Positions 1 through 6,379 of a stretch of 8,045 nt of DNA are shown here, one piece after another. Origin of the DNA: Pseudomonadota bacterium (GTDB lineage Bacteria > Pseudomonadota > Gammaproteobacteria > Arenicellales > Poriferihabitantaceae). The DNA lies in contig JAAELZ010000573.1 in assembly GCA_024226105.1 (NCBI GenBank), positions 1 to 8,045 of the forward strand, in the 5' to 3' direction. Both the position numbers and the translations under genes were made by a program. The notes beneath the pieces are model-generated. The model did not search any database, was not told the DNA's origin, and was given only the letters and a program-made list of their open reading frames with translations. How positions within the stretch are numbered: position 1 is the stretch's first letter; each line of letters starts with the position of its first letter.

Positions 1-1
1 C

Positions 2-196
2 CCGCTGGCTCCGTTACTCAGCGGGATATCCGCAGGATGGGCGCACCAATTAGAAGACTTCCACGAAGTTTTTGCCAACCTGACCCTTGCACTTGTATTT
101 CTGCATCTTGCCGGCGTGGCGCTCACCAGCCTCCTGCACAGAGAGAACCTGGTCAAAGCCATGATTACAGGACTTAAAAACAGGGGATCAAAATGA
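2..196 (+). CDS. Cytochrome b561 family protein, C-terminal part (5' end outside window)
   Basis: Only the last 64 codons are visible; the reading frame is open from the left edge to TGA at 194-196. The visible part has a stretch with histidines (WAHQLEDFHE), one hydrophobic helix (about residues 25-45, containing VFLHLAGVALTSLL), and the tail motif LLHRENLVKAMITG, which is characteristic of the end of prokaryotic cytochrome b561 (di-haem b membrane proteins). The histidine in the last helix is a candidate haem ligand. The family moves electrons from quinol, across or along the inner membrane, to a periplasmic acceptor. The stop overlaps the start of the next gene (ATGA at 193-196), so the two are translationally coupled. 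With the SHP and DHC genes that follow, it probably supplies their electrons. Family call is firm; the direction of electron flow is inferred. Confidence 0.88.
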   Translation, partial: PLAPLLSGISAGWAHQLEDFHEVFANLTLALVFLHLAGVALTSLLHRENLVKAMITGLKNRGSK

Positions 197-603
197 AAGT
201 GAAAACTAACTACAGGAAAACGGCAACCATTATGGCCGGGCTTTTAGTAGCGAGCATCGCGCATGCCTCCGGTGAAACATCTATCAACAGCTACCGGAGC
301 ATGGGTGCCGGCCCCTTTTCCGCCAGTGCGGGTCAGACAGCCTGGATCAGGGAATACCCGGACCCCAAAGGTGCGGGGACAAGAAGTTGCGGCAGCTGTC
401 ATGGCGCTGATTTGGGCGAAGCTGGAAAACATATTAAAACCGGGAAGCGTATTGAACCTATGTCCACTTCCATAAACCCGACGCGACTTAACGACTCTGA
501 AAAAGTCGAGAAATGGTTCCGTCGAAACTGCCGCTGGACCCTGGGGCGTGAGTGCACGCCTCAGGAGAAAGGCGACTTTATTCGTTATATCAATCAATCG
601 TAA
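193..603 (+). CDS. shp: SHP-type (sphaeroides haem protein, DUF1924) monohaem cytochrome c
   Basis: A 136-residue precursor with a Sec signal peptide (basic MKVKTNYRK, hydrophobic core, likely cleavage after AHA at about residue 25), so the product is periplasmic. One haem c site, CGSCH, lies at residues 66-70. The C-terminal part has KWFRRNC (107-113) followed by a second cysteine at 121. In Rhodobacter sphaeroides SHP the sixth iron ligand is an asparagine that leaves on reduction, letting the ferrous haem bind O2 or NO; it sits next to a cysteine of a disulfide. Asn112, Cys113 and Cys121 fit that arrangement. The start is supported by AGGGG at 182-186 and by the 4-base overlap with the b561 stop. 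It is followed by the diheme DHC gene, the known SHP partner. The family is well supported; the physiological substrate is not settled even for characterised members. Confidence 0.87.
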   Translation: MKVKTNYRKTATIMAGLLVASIAHASGETSINSYRSMGAGPFSASAGQTAWIREYPDPKGAGTRSCGSCHGADLGEAGKHIKTGKRIEPMSTSINPTRLNDSEKVEKWFRRNCRWTLGRECTPQEKGDFIRYINQS

Positions 604-626
604 TCTTACAAACCGGAATACTCATC

Positions 627-1256
627 ATGAAAAAAACTGTCTTTATCATTCTACTTGGCCTGCTTTCAGTTGCCTCAATCAGCAGCATCACCAGTTTCGC
701 GGGTCGTGACGGGCGGTCGACGGTATACTCTGGTTCTCAAGATCAGGGTTCTGACGATGATAGCTCGGATGACCGGGATGGGAATTCCTATGATACATGG
801 ATAGAGCCGCGTGCAGACGTGCAAGCGTCTCAAAATAACCAATATGTAGACGAATGCGGAAGCTGCCATTTTGCCTACCAGCCGGGCCTGCTCCCGGCGT
901 CATCCTGGGCACGTATTATGGGTGCTCTGGAAGACCATTTTGACGACGATGCATCCCTGGCCACGCAACAAACGACCGAGATTCGCAACTACCTGCTTAC
1001 TAATTCAGCTGATCAGGCAAGCAGTTCGCGTTCACGCGCATTCGCCTCAGGCACACTCGCGGGTGACGCTTTACCCCGGATTACAGCGACGACCTATTTT
1101 CGTCGGGAACACTCAGAAATCCCTTCACGTTTTGTCAGGGACAATCCGGACGTAGCCAGTTTCAGCAATTGTCAGGCCTGTCATCGCAACGCTGACAAGG
1201 GCTCATTTAATGAGCACCAGGTATTTATCCCCGGCATAGGCAGATGGGATGATTAA
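627..1256 (+). CDS. DHC-type dihaem cytochrome c
   Basis: A 209-residue protein from ATG at 627, with GGAA at 615-618. An in-frame ATG at 552 exists but lies inside the SHP gene and would destroy the signal peptide, so 627 is preferred. Residues 1-25 form a Sec signal peptide (MKKTVFIILLGLL...), giving a periplasmic product. Residues about 42-52 are a very acidic linker (DDDSSDDRD). Two haem c sites are visible: CGSCH at 77-81 and CQACH at 182-186. The stretch around the first haem (YVDECGSCH, then AYQPGLLPASSW) is typical of the DHC family. In R. sphaeroides DHC transfers electrons to SHP, and the b561-SHP-DHC gene set recurs across proteobacteria. The 23-base gap after SHP indicates one operon. 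The acidic segment may be a docking surface; that is inference. Confidence 0.88.
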   Translation: MKKTVFIILLGLLSVASISSITSFAGRDGRSTVYSGSQDQGSDDDSSDDRDGNSYDTWIEPRADVQASQNNQYVDECGSCHFAYQPGLLPASSWARIMGALEDHFDDDASLATQQTTEIRNYLLTNSADQASSSRSRAFASGTLAGDALPRITATTYFRREHSEIPSRFVRDNPDVASFSNCQACHRNADKGSFNEHQVFIPGIGRWDD

Positions 1257-1329
1257 GTTGACCGATTAAAAGACGCAGGAAACCATGTCCGCTCCCGGGC
1301 ATTCATGATTCCCTGCTAATTTCAGAATA

Positions 1330-1356
1330 ATGGCGGGGGTAACACGACCCCGCCAT
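1330..1356. terminator. Bidirectional hairpin between convergent operons
   Basis: ATGGCGGGG (1330-1338) and CCCCGCCAT (1348-1356) form a perfect 9-bp GC-rich stem with a 9-base loop. It lies between the end of the DHC gene (plus strand) and the end of the DsrE gene (minus strand), five bases beyond the latter's stop. Neither side has a strong T-run, so it may end transcription weakly or protect the 3' ends of both messages. A convergent position with no other candidate favours termination. Confidence 0.6.
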
Positions 1357-1361
1357 CAAAC

Positions 1362-1793
1362 CTAAGGCCTTACGTAGGCGTAACCCTGCTCCTGCAACTC
1401 CATAATCCGGGCCACGCCTGCAGTGACCTGCTGCACTCCCTCCAGTAAAACAGGCATTTTGCCACTTTTCTTCGCCACCTTGGCCATGGTGTTGCCGCAG
1501 GCGCTAAACGTGATATCCGACATGGCCAGACTTTCTACCCGATCCGCGCTTTTACTTTTTTTGGTTAGCAGGCCCAGACCCGGTCCGTAGGCCACCACTT
1601 CGATGGCGATATTGTCAATACCATAGGCCTTTTGCATATTAACCGCGTTGTTCAGCGCAATTTTCTGCGTACGCGGATCATCCGTGCTCACCTGTATTAC
1701 GATTTTGTGCTCGGGGCTATCAGCCAGTGCATTGCCCACAAAAACCATTGATGCAAACATCAACATACCTATATTTTTCAATATTTTACTCAT
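1362..1793 (-). CDS. Secreted DsrE/DsrF-family protein
   Basis: A 143-residue protein from ATG at 1793, with GGAG at 1806-1803 nine bases upstream. Residues 1-24 form a signal peptide (hydrophobic LMFASMVFVG, likely cleavage after ALA), so the mature protein of about 119 residues should be periplasmic. The fold signature is DsrE-like: an early strand (HKIVIQVSTDDP), a helix with the LNNAVNMQKAYG pattern, a strand IAIEVVAYGPGL, then ITFSACGNTM and a C-terminal GVARIMELQEQGYAYVRP. The only cysteine is Cys99, at the place where DsrE-like proteins often carry a functional thiol. Cytoplasmic DsrE acts in sulfur relay; exported single-domain members are common but poorly characterised. It is the last gene of the minus-strand run, 79 bases after the binding protein gene. 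Family likely; function unknown. Confidence 0.8.
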   Translation of the reverse strand: MSKILKNIGMLMFASMVFVGNALADSPEHKIVIQVSTDDPRTQKIALNNAVNMQKAYGIDNIAIEVVAYGPGLGLLTKKSKSADRVESLAMSDITFSACGNTMAKVAKKSGKMPVLLEGVQQVTAGVARIMELQEQGYAYVRP

Positions 1794-1833
1794 TTAACAA
1801 TTCTCCAGTAATAGCCTCATAATTAGTTTTCCA

Positions 1834-1862
1834 TGTGCGCTGTGAGGCACATAAAGCGCACA
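1834..1862 (-). other. Intercistronic hairpin between binding protein and DsrE genes
   Basis: TGTGCGCT (1834-1841) and AGCGCACA (1855-1862) form a perfect 8-bp stem with a 13-base loop. It begins 11 bases after the stop of the upstream minus-strand gene (stop at 1873-1875). No T-run follows on the minus strand (ATGGAAAAC), so it looks more like an mRNA-stabilising or partial-termination element than a full terminator. It could make the abundant binding-protein message outlast the DsrE part. Confidence 0.5.
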
Positions 1863-1872
1863 CGAAACGATT

Positions 1873-2844
1873 TTATTTCCCGGGGATAGGTTTCAGTTTC
1901 AGGTCGTCCGCTGAGCCTTTAATAAAACCATAATTTGCGTAAATATTTTGTGCGTCATCAGTGCTCAGGTAGTCGAGAAAACGCGCCGCATTATCCGGAT
2001 TTCTGCCGGTTGTTAGAATACCAATTGCATAACCTACCTTATGTTCCATGTTGTACGGTGCAGGAATGCTCACGCCATCAATGGGGCGCCCTTCGGCCTG
2101 TGCATGGGTAACCTCGGTAGTCCAGACAATACCAACATCTGCCTCGCCTTGTTCAATTCGATGCGGCGTCTCACGATGATGACGGGAGGTAAACCAGGTT
2201 TTACCTTCAACGGCCCAACAACTTTTGCATTCGCTACCACCGGTCACTTTGTCGTAGAGATCAAGGTCTTTTAGCATTTGTGACCCGTAAAACTTAAAAA
2301 TGCCCTCAGTCAATGGATTCGGGTGCGATTGCACCAGGTCATCACGTCCCAGATCTTCCGGACCTTCAATCGCTTTTGGGTTGCCTTTCGCCACCATCAA
2401 CTCCAGTTTGTTGTGGATATAGATTTTGTAATTCTCCATCACACCCTTTTTCTTGAGTTTCTTTAAGTGCCCCAGGTTAACGCTGGCGAACAGATCCGGG
2501 TTTTGCGCAGTATTCTGCCCGTCAATTTGCCCCTGTTTCAGTATTTGGCCTTTGAGTATCTGTCCGGGCGGGATGGTTTCCAGATAAATGGTCTTGATAT
2601 CCTGGTTTTTCCCCTGAAAGTCATTCATCAGTTCTTCCATCGCCATGAACTGGTTGCCCGCAACATAAATCGTTAGCTCAGCGGTATACGAATCACCAAT
2701 ATTACCGTAATCAATTTTCCCGTCAGAATGGAAGGTGCGGTAATCATGACCCAATCCTGATTCGTCTTTTTTTGCAGCAACAGACGCATTTGCACAAAGC
2801 GCAGTTGCCAGGCCTAAACTTAAAGCCAGTGCTTTAATTCTCAT
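1873..2844 (-). CDS. Periplasmic extracellular solute-binding protein (molybdate/sulfate-type fold), orphan
   Basis: A 323-residue protein. The start is set at ATG 2844, which follows a near-perfect AGGAGG (2857-2852) and opens a clear signal peptide (MRIKALALSLGLATALCANA, cleavage near residue 24); an in-frame start at 2928 would bury it. No lipobox precedes Cys17, so the product is soluble in the periplasm. The mature part looks like a two-lobe class II binding protein: AELTIYVAGNQF at 55-66, PDLFASVN at 117-123, LELMVAKGNPKAI at 147-159, RIEQGEADVGIVWTTEV at 229-245, and the C-terminal AARFLDYLSTDDAQNIYANYGF. A CKSC motif (206-209) sits in the second lobe without a following histidine, so it is not a haem site; it could be a disulfide or a metal site. 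No ABC permease or ATPase gene adjoins it. Its place directly after a sensor-regulator gene suggests a role in sensing or scavenging. The ligand is unknown. Confidence 0.8.
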   Translation of the reverse strand: MRIKALALSLGLATALCANASVAAKKDESGLGHDYRTFHSDGKIDYGNIGDSYTAELTIYVAGNQFMAMEELMNDFQGKNQDIKTIYLETIPPGQILKGQILKQGQIDGQNTAQNPDLFASVNLGHLKKLKKKGVMENYKIYIHNKLELMVAKGNPKAIEGPEDLGRDDLVQSHPNPLTEGIFKFYGSQMLKDLDLYDKVTGGSECKSCWAVEGKTWFTSRHHRETPHRIEQGEADVGIVWTTEVTHAQAEGRPIDGVSIPAPYNMEHKVGYAIGILTTGRNPDNAARFLDYLSTDDAQNIYANYGFIKGSADDLKLKPIPGK

Positions 2845-2851
2845 TTTAATT

Positions 2852-2857
2852 CCTCCT
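2852..2857 (-). promoter_or_regulatory. Strong Shine-Dalgarno site of the solute-binding protein gene
   Basis: The minus strand reads AGGAGG seven bases before ATG 2844. It decides the start codon against the in-frame upstream start at 2928 and predicts high translation, as expected for an abundant periplasmic binding protein. Confidence 0.85.
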
Positions 2858-2920
2858 ACAGATGTTTTTATAGTGCCCCGAACTATGCCAGGCGTTAACA
2901 GTATGTAAGAGCAAGGCACC

Positions 2921-2941
2921 GCAGACAACCCGCCTGTCTAC
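2921..2941. promoter_or_regulatory. Inverted repeat upstream of the solute-binding protein gene
   Basis: GCAGACA (2921-2927) and TGTCTAC (2935-2941) can form a 7-bp stem, one pair being G-U, around a 7-base loop. It lies in the 153-base gap between the regulator stop and the binding protein start, about 80 bases before the ATG. No T-run follows, so it is a better candidate for an operator half-site pair or a leader structure than for a terminator. I could not identify a convincing -35/-10 pair in the gap. Confidence 0.3.
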
Positions 2942-2997
2942 TAGAATTGACCCAGGGTTTTTACCAGGTGCTAATCTTAGGGTACAAAATAGAATAA

Positions 2998-4827
2998 TTA
3001 GCTCGTAACGCCCGATAATACGGCCAGTTTAACCAGCTCAATAGAAGATTTTGCACCCGTTTTGCGCAACAGATTGGCACGATGCAATTCGATCGTTTTG
3101 GTGCTGATATTGAGAATTCTCGCCATCGATTTGGTGGATTCGCTCGCGACCAGCAGTTTTAGAACATCCTGTTCACGGGGGCTGATGTCAGCAAAGCGCA
3201 GCCTGATTTCCCGATACTTATTTTGCGCCTGTTTCTCACGCTCTGACAAAATGACTTCATTCCCAACCCACTGAGAAATCAGCTTGAGAATTCGGATGCT
3301 CAACTCAGACGTCAATCCTGATTGTTCCTGAAGGCTTTCAGCCAGGAATATTTTTGTACTGGAAAATTCAAGCAAACAATGCAATTCGCTTGCCACATAG
3401 ATCGGGCATGTTATGTATTTATCCCCTGATTCCCGATCATCATAAGTGTGGATCTGGCTATCGTGTATGGCTTCCTGTGAAAATAGTGGATTAAGTGGAA
3501 CAGACGTATTTTTATTGGCGGGACTGGCCGTGTAAACTTCAAACTGATGATTTTTATAGTAAGAAAGCAAGGCGTACTCCGCCCTCAGAAAATGCCGGGC
3601 CAGGTCAATGATGGACTGCAACCTTTGATCCCGATCCAGATCATGACGGGTGGAAATACTGTACAGGGCTTGCAGTGTGTCACAGCCTTCGTTGAGTGAT
3701 TGCTCAGATCGAATACGCACCTCAACATCTTCCTGCAGTGTCTGATTCAATTCACGTAGTTCTTCGGTACGCTGCCTGACCGACTCCTCCAGTTGCGCCT
3801 GGTGGTGATGTAAGGAATTTTGCGTTATTTTCAATTGCCGATTGGCCCTGGATAAACGCAACAGGCTCAGCAAGGCAATAAAGAACAGAAAACCGAGCGC
3901 CACTATCCAGCTTTGATAAGCCCGCCAGAACCCTGATACGTTCAGGGCAACGGGTGGATAGGGTTCGACTTGCAGGCGGCGCAACACCGAATGTACCGCC
4001 GTATAGTCCAGGGGTATGGTCCAGCCTGCCCCTCCGGCTTTTAGCGTGGCCATGTCCTCCTGCAACATTCGAAACAGACTTATTGCCACCTCTTTCGCCA
4101 GGGCATCATTGGTACCCGGCAATTTGGCGAAAGGCCACTCGGGATACAGGTTCACACTATGCTTCACCGGAAAACCCTCAGTCTCCTTTTCATCCAGAAT
4201 AGTCAATAGCGACATATCAAGGTTTCCCTGGGCCGCCATTTTCTCCAGCACCCCGCTGCGTACCGTACCGACATCGGCATTACCCTGTAGAACCGCTTTG
4301 ACCACATCTGAATGGGGAAATCCGAGCCACAAAATGTCCATGTCCTCCAGCGCATTGATATCTATATCCAGCAAGGCGTTTTGCGCAAGCTGAAACCCGC
4401 CAAATGCACTCTCGCTGACAGCCGCAAGAGTTTTTCCTTCAAGCATTTCCAGGCCAGTTAGATTACTGTCTTTACGGGCAAATAGAACGGAGCTGAACTG
4501 TGTCAATACCTGGTCTTCGAACCTGGCTTTAAAAGTGGCAATCCGGGTGGCGCCAAAGGCCACTTCAAGACGCACATAATGGCCGGGGTTAGTCAGTAAA
4601 AAATCTAATCCACCTTTATTGATACTGTGTTCAAATTCCTGATGAGTAAGCGGGATAACCTGAAACTGCTGCCCCGGAATATGCTGACTGAGATAATCAG
4701 CAGTGGGTTGCCAGCGGCTGACCGCCTGTGGTTTACCGTTGTAGGCCAACACGCCAATAGAAACACTTTCCGCCATTACTGTCGAAAAAGCAGCTAGCAT
4801 AGATACAAGTACTACAAGCGTTCGCAT
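2998..4827 (-). CDS. Membrane-anchored PhnD-like sensor / GAF-like / LuxR-type transcriptional regulator
   Basis: A 609-residue multi-domain protein. Residues 1-19 are a signal peptide. About 20-285 form a PhnD-like periplasmic binding domain (SVSIGVLAYNGKPQAVSRWQP at the start; DFLLTNPGHYVRLE at 75-88; a GKTLAAVSESAFGG stretch at 131-144; NADVGTVRSGVLEKM at 183-197). A single membrane span lies at about 306-324, and a charged coiled coil at about 328-380. Residues about 383-525 look like a GAF-type domain (LQALYSISTRHDLDRDQRLQ opening). Residues 547-606 are a LuxR-type helix-turn-helix (ISPREQDVLKLLVA, then STKTIELHRANLLRKTGA). No histidine kinase or receiver domain is present. The periplasmic half resembles the sensor part of TtrS-like kinases, so the protein probably reads a periplasmic ligand and acts on DNA directly from the membrane. 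ATG 4827 is the only usable start before an in-frame TAA upstream; its ribosome site is weak. It diverges from the HupE-like gene and precedes the binding protein gene. Confidence 0.85.
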   Translation of the reverse strand: MRTLVVLVSMLAAFSTVMAESVSIGVLAYNGKPQAVSRWQPTADYLSQHIPGQQFQVIPLTHQEFEHSINKGGLDFLLTNPGHYVRLEVAFGATRIATFKARFEDQVLTQFSSVLFARKDSNLTGLEMLEGKTLAAVSESAFGGFQLAQNALLDIDINALEDMDILWLGFPHSDVVKAVLQGNADVGTVRSGVLEKMAAQGNLDMSLLTILDEKETEGFPVKHSVNLYPEWPFAKLPGTNDALAKEVAISLFRMLQEDMATLKAGGAGWTIPLDYTAVHSVLRRLQVEPYPPVALNVSGFWRAYQSWIVALGFLFFIALLSLLRLSRANRQLKITQNSLHHHQAQLEESVRQRTEELRELNQTLQEDVEVRIRSEQSLNEGCDTLQALYSISTRHDLDRDQRLQSIIDLARHFLRAEYALLSYYKNHQFEVYTASPANKNTSVPLNPLFSQEAIHDSQIHTYDDRESGDKYITCPIYVASELHCLLEFSSTKIFLAESLQEQSGLTSELSIRILKLISQWVGNEVILSEREKQAQNKYREIRLRFADISPREQDVLKLLVASESTKSMARILNISTKTIELHRANLLRKTGAKSSIELVKLAVLSGVTS

Positions 4828-4978
4828 ATTTGGTAAATTTTGCGCCTTTTAGTTGCGGTTTAGCATCACCGTAGTCTAGCAAAAAGTTTAGGGCGTATTT
4901 TTTATCGCTAATTTTGGCCAATTTGCAGCTATATTACGGCGCATATCAACCATCCTGCTCACTGAGATAGATTTAAAC
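4828..4978. promoter_or_regulatory. Divergent promoter region between the regulator and HupE-like genes
   Basis: These 151 bases separate two divergent starts, so both promoters must lie here. The region is AT-rich and holds a perfect 8-base palindrome TTGGCCAA at 4914-4921 and a TATATT hexamer at 4930-4935 that could be a plus-strand -10 box, though no good -35 lies at the usual distance. Autoregulation by the LuxR-type regulator here is plausible, but no operator can be assigned from sequence alone. Confidence 0.4.
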
Positions 4979-6160
4979 ATGGCTCGCTCATTCTTTCCCT
5001 GGCTCTCCTGGTGCGCCATTACACTCCGCCTGGGGATAGGTTTCGCTGCTATATTAACCTCACCCATTGCGATCGCAGATGTTGTCAAACCCGCTCTGAT
5101 CGAGATTTCTGCGCACAAAACCGGGCAGGTGAAACTCGAAATACGTGCCAGCATTGAAGCCTTGTTGACCGGCATTAATGCGATTTATAAAAATACCAAA
5201 GATGCGCCGAATGCCGAGGCCTATGATGAATTACGCGCCCTACGGGCGGAACAACTGGGGCAGAAATTCGAGCAGTTTGAGCTCGAATTTCTGAGCGCGA
5301 TTCAGTTGCGTGCCTACCGTCCAAAAGGAGAAGAGATCGTCTCACTGTCCGTTTTGAAAACCGATATCCCCGAACCCGGTTATACCAGGGTGCCAAGAAT
5401 CAGTACCTTATGGCTGGAGGGTTTATTACCAGAGGAAGCCACGGCAATCAGCCTGGCCTACCCGACACGCTTCAGCGACTATGCGGTGCGCGTACGGCAG
5501 GTCGATCTGGAAGCTGAAAAATGGCACTGGTCTGCCTGGGAGTGGGTCAAAACAGAGCGCGAAAGCCAGGCTTTTTCCCTGGACGAGATTTATGCTCAGA
5601 AAACCACCTTTGAGACCATAATCGAGTTCGCGCAACTTGGGTTCCTGCACATTCTCCCGCGGGGGCTGGATCACATTCTTTTCATTTTGGGCCTGTTCTT
5701 ATTCAGCCGCACCCTGCGCCCCCTGTTATGGCAGGTAACCATGTTTACCCTGGCCCATACGGTAACCCTGGGCCTGGCTACGGCCGGTTATATCGAGCTG
5801 TCGCCACGCATTGTAGAACCTCTGATTGCCCTGTCGATTGCCTATGTTGGCCTTGAGAACGTATTTTCCACCCAGTTGCACCGGCATCGCCTGTTTCTGG
5901 TGTTTGCTTTCGGCCTGCTGCATGGCCTGGGTTTTGCATCGGTTCTTGCAGAGTTCGAGTTGCCAAAAGATGCCTTTTTTACCTCCCTGCTCAGCTTTAA
6001 TGTTGGGGTCGAGTTCGGCCAACTGAGCATCATTTTTCTCGCCTGGATTATTCTAGCCTGGTTTGTAAAATCACCGGACTATCGACGTTTTGTTATTGTT
6101 CCGGGGTCACTTTTAATTGGCACAACCGGCATCGTCTGGACGATAGAGCGGTTGACCTGA
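4979..6160 (+). CDS. HupE/UreJ-like (HupE/UreJ_2) membrane protein with large extracytoplasmic N-domain
   Basis: A 393-residue protein. An N-terminal signal/anchor (about 12-33) is followed by a roughly 180-residue polar, mostly extracytoplasmic domain (35-215) and then a C-terminal membrane domain with about six helices (approximately 218-241, 249-269, 278-296, 304-323, 334-362, 370-388). The membrane domain carries HupE/UreJ-type signatures: GFLHILPRGLDHILFILGLF (221-240), FTLAHTVTLGLA (256-267), and LLHGLGFASVLAEF (313-326). Conserved His224, Asp231, His232, His260 and His315 lie in these helices and are candidate metal ligands. HupE and UreJ are linked to nickel uptake, but this longer two-domain form is found away from hydrogenase and urease genes and its substrate is uncertain. 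No hydrogenase gene is in the window. The ATG is preceded only by a weak GAGA, but it opens the signal sequence and no other Met is near. Confidence 0.82.
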   Translation: MARSFFPWLSWCAITLRLGIGFAAILTSPIAIADVVKPALIEISAHKTGQVKLEIRASIEALLTGINAIYKNTKDAPNAEAYDELRALRAEQLGQKFEQFELEFLSAIQLRAYRPKGEEIVSLSVLKTDIPEPGYTRVPRISTLWLEGLLPEEATAISLAYPTRFSDYAVRVRQVDLEAEKWHWSAWEWVKTERESQAFSLDEIYAQKTTFETIIEFAQLGFLHILPRGLDHILFILGLFLFSRTLRPLLWQVTMFTLAHTVTLGLATAGYIELSPRIVEPLIALSIAYVGLENVFSTQLHRHRLFLVFAFGLLHGLGFASVLAEFELPKDAFFTSLLSFNVGVEFGQLSIIFLAWIILAWFVKSPDYRRFVIVPGSLLIGTTGIVWTIERLT

Positions 6161-6276
6161 TTGTCCTGGATGCAAAAAGCGTTGGAAGGCAAGCAATACA
6201 CGTTGACGCAGCTTGGCGCACTAATGTTAACTGTGTTTCCTGTCACGCCATTTTCAGACTGGAAGCTGAAGACTAA
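6161..6276 (+). pseudogene. Frameshifted C-terminal remnant of a class II-like cytochrome c
   Basis: Directly after the HupE-like stop, one frame (from 6161) reads LSWMQKALEGKQYTLTQLG and then ALMLT up to 6232. The -1 frame continues from TGT at 6232 as CVSCHAIFRLEAED to TAA at 6274-6276. Restoring one T after ACT (6230-6232) joins them into LMLTCVSCHAIFRLEAED, a haem c motif in the C-terminal setting of cytochrome c'/c556-type proteins. The intact gene at 6506 ends LMLTCIACHATYRLPEPIE, and DNA similarity is also visible (CTAATGTTAAC here, CTGATGCTAAC there). No start codon with a ribosome site and no N-terminal helix bundle is present, so about 100 residues are missing. It probably derives from a duplicated gene that lost its 5' part and then a base. 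A sequencing error could explain the frameshift but not the truncation. Confidence 0.75.
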
Positions 6277-6354
6277 TACTCGACCAATGAGTAGAGATCA
6301 AACAAAAACGCTCTATTTTATTCAGCCCTGCTGACAAGTAGACCTATTTCCTCC

Positions 6355-6375
6355 TGCGGGTAAAACCGCATTTTT
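6355..6375 (+). terminator. Short terminator-like hairpin
   Basis: TGCGG (6355-6359) pairs with CCGCA (6366-6370) around a 6-base loop and is followed at once by TTTTT (6371-6375). The stem is short, but the T-run on the plus strand gives the classic Rho-independent layout. It would end the HupE-like transcript after the cytochrome remnant. Confidence 0.6.
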
Positions 6376-6379
6376 GGAG

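Noticed and set aside
552..626. In-frame extension of the dihaem cytochrome gene to ATG 552
   Set aside because: It overlaps the SHP gene and would place 25 polar residues before a clear signal peptide; ATG 627 has GGAA at a fair distance.
2206..2232. CKSC in the solute-binding protein as a haem c site
   Set aside because: The motif is followed by Trp, not His, so it cannot be a standard CxxCH haem attachment site.
2878..2903. Possible sigma-54 promoter (TGGCAT...) upstream of the solute-binding protein gene
   Set aside because: The GG and GC elements are not at the required 10-base spacing, so it does not fit the -24/-12 pattern.
2845..2928. In-frame extension of the solute-binding protein gene to 2928
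   Set aside because: AGGAGG lies just before ATG 2844 and the signal peptide begins there; the extension would bury it.
4888..5175. Minus-strand open frame of 95 codons opposite the HupE-like gene start
   Set aside because: It is antisense to the coding start of a well-supported gene, crosses the divergent promoter region, and shows no recognisable domain.
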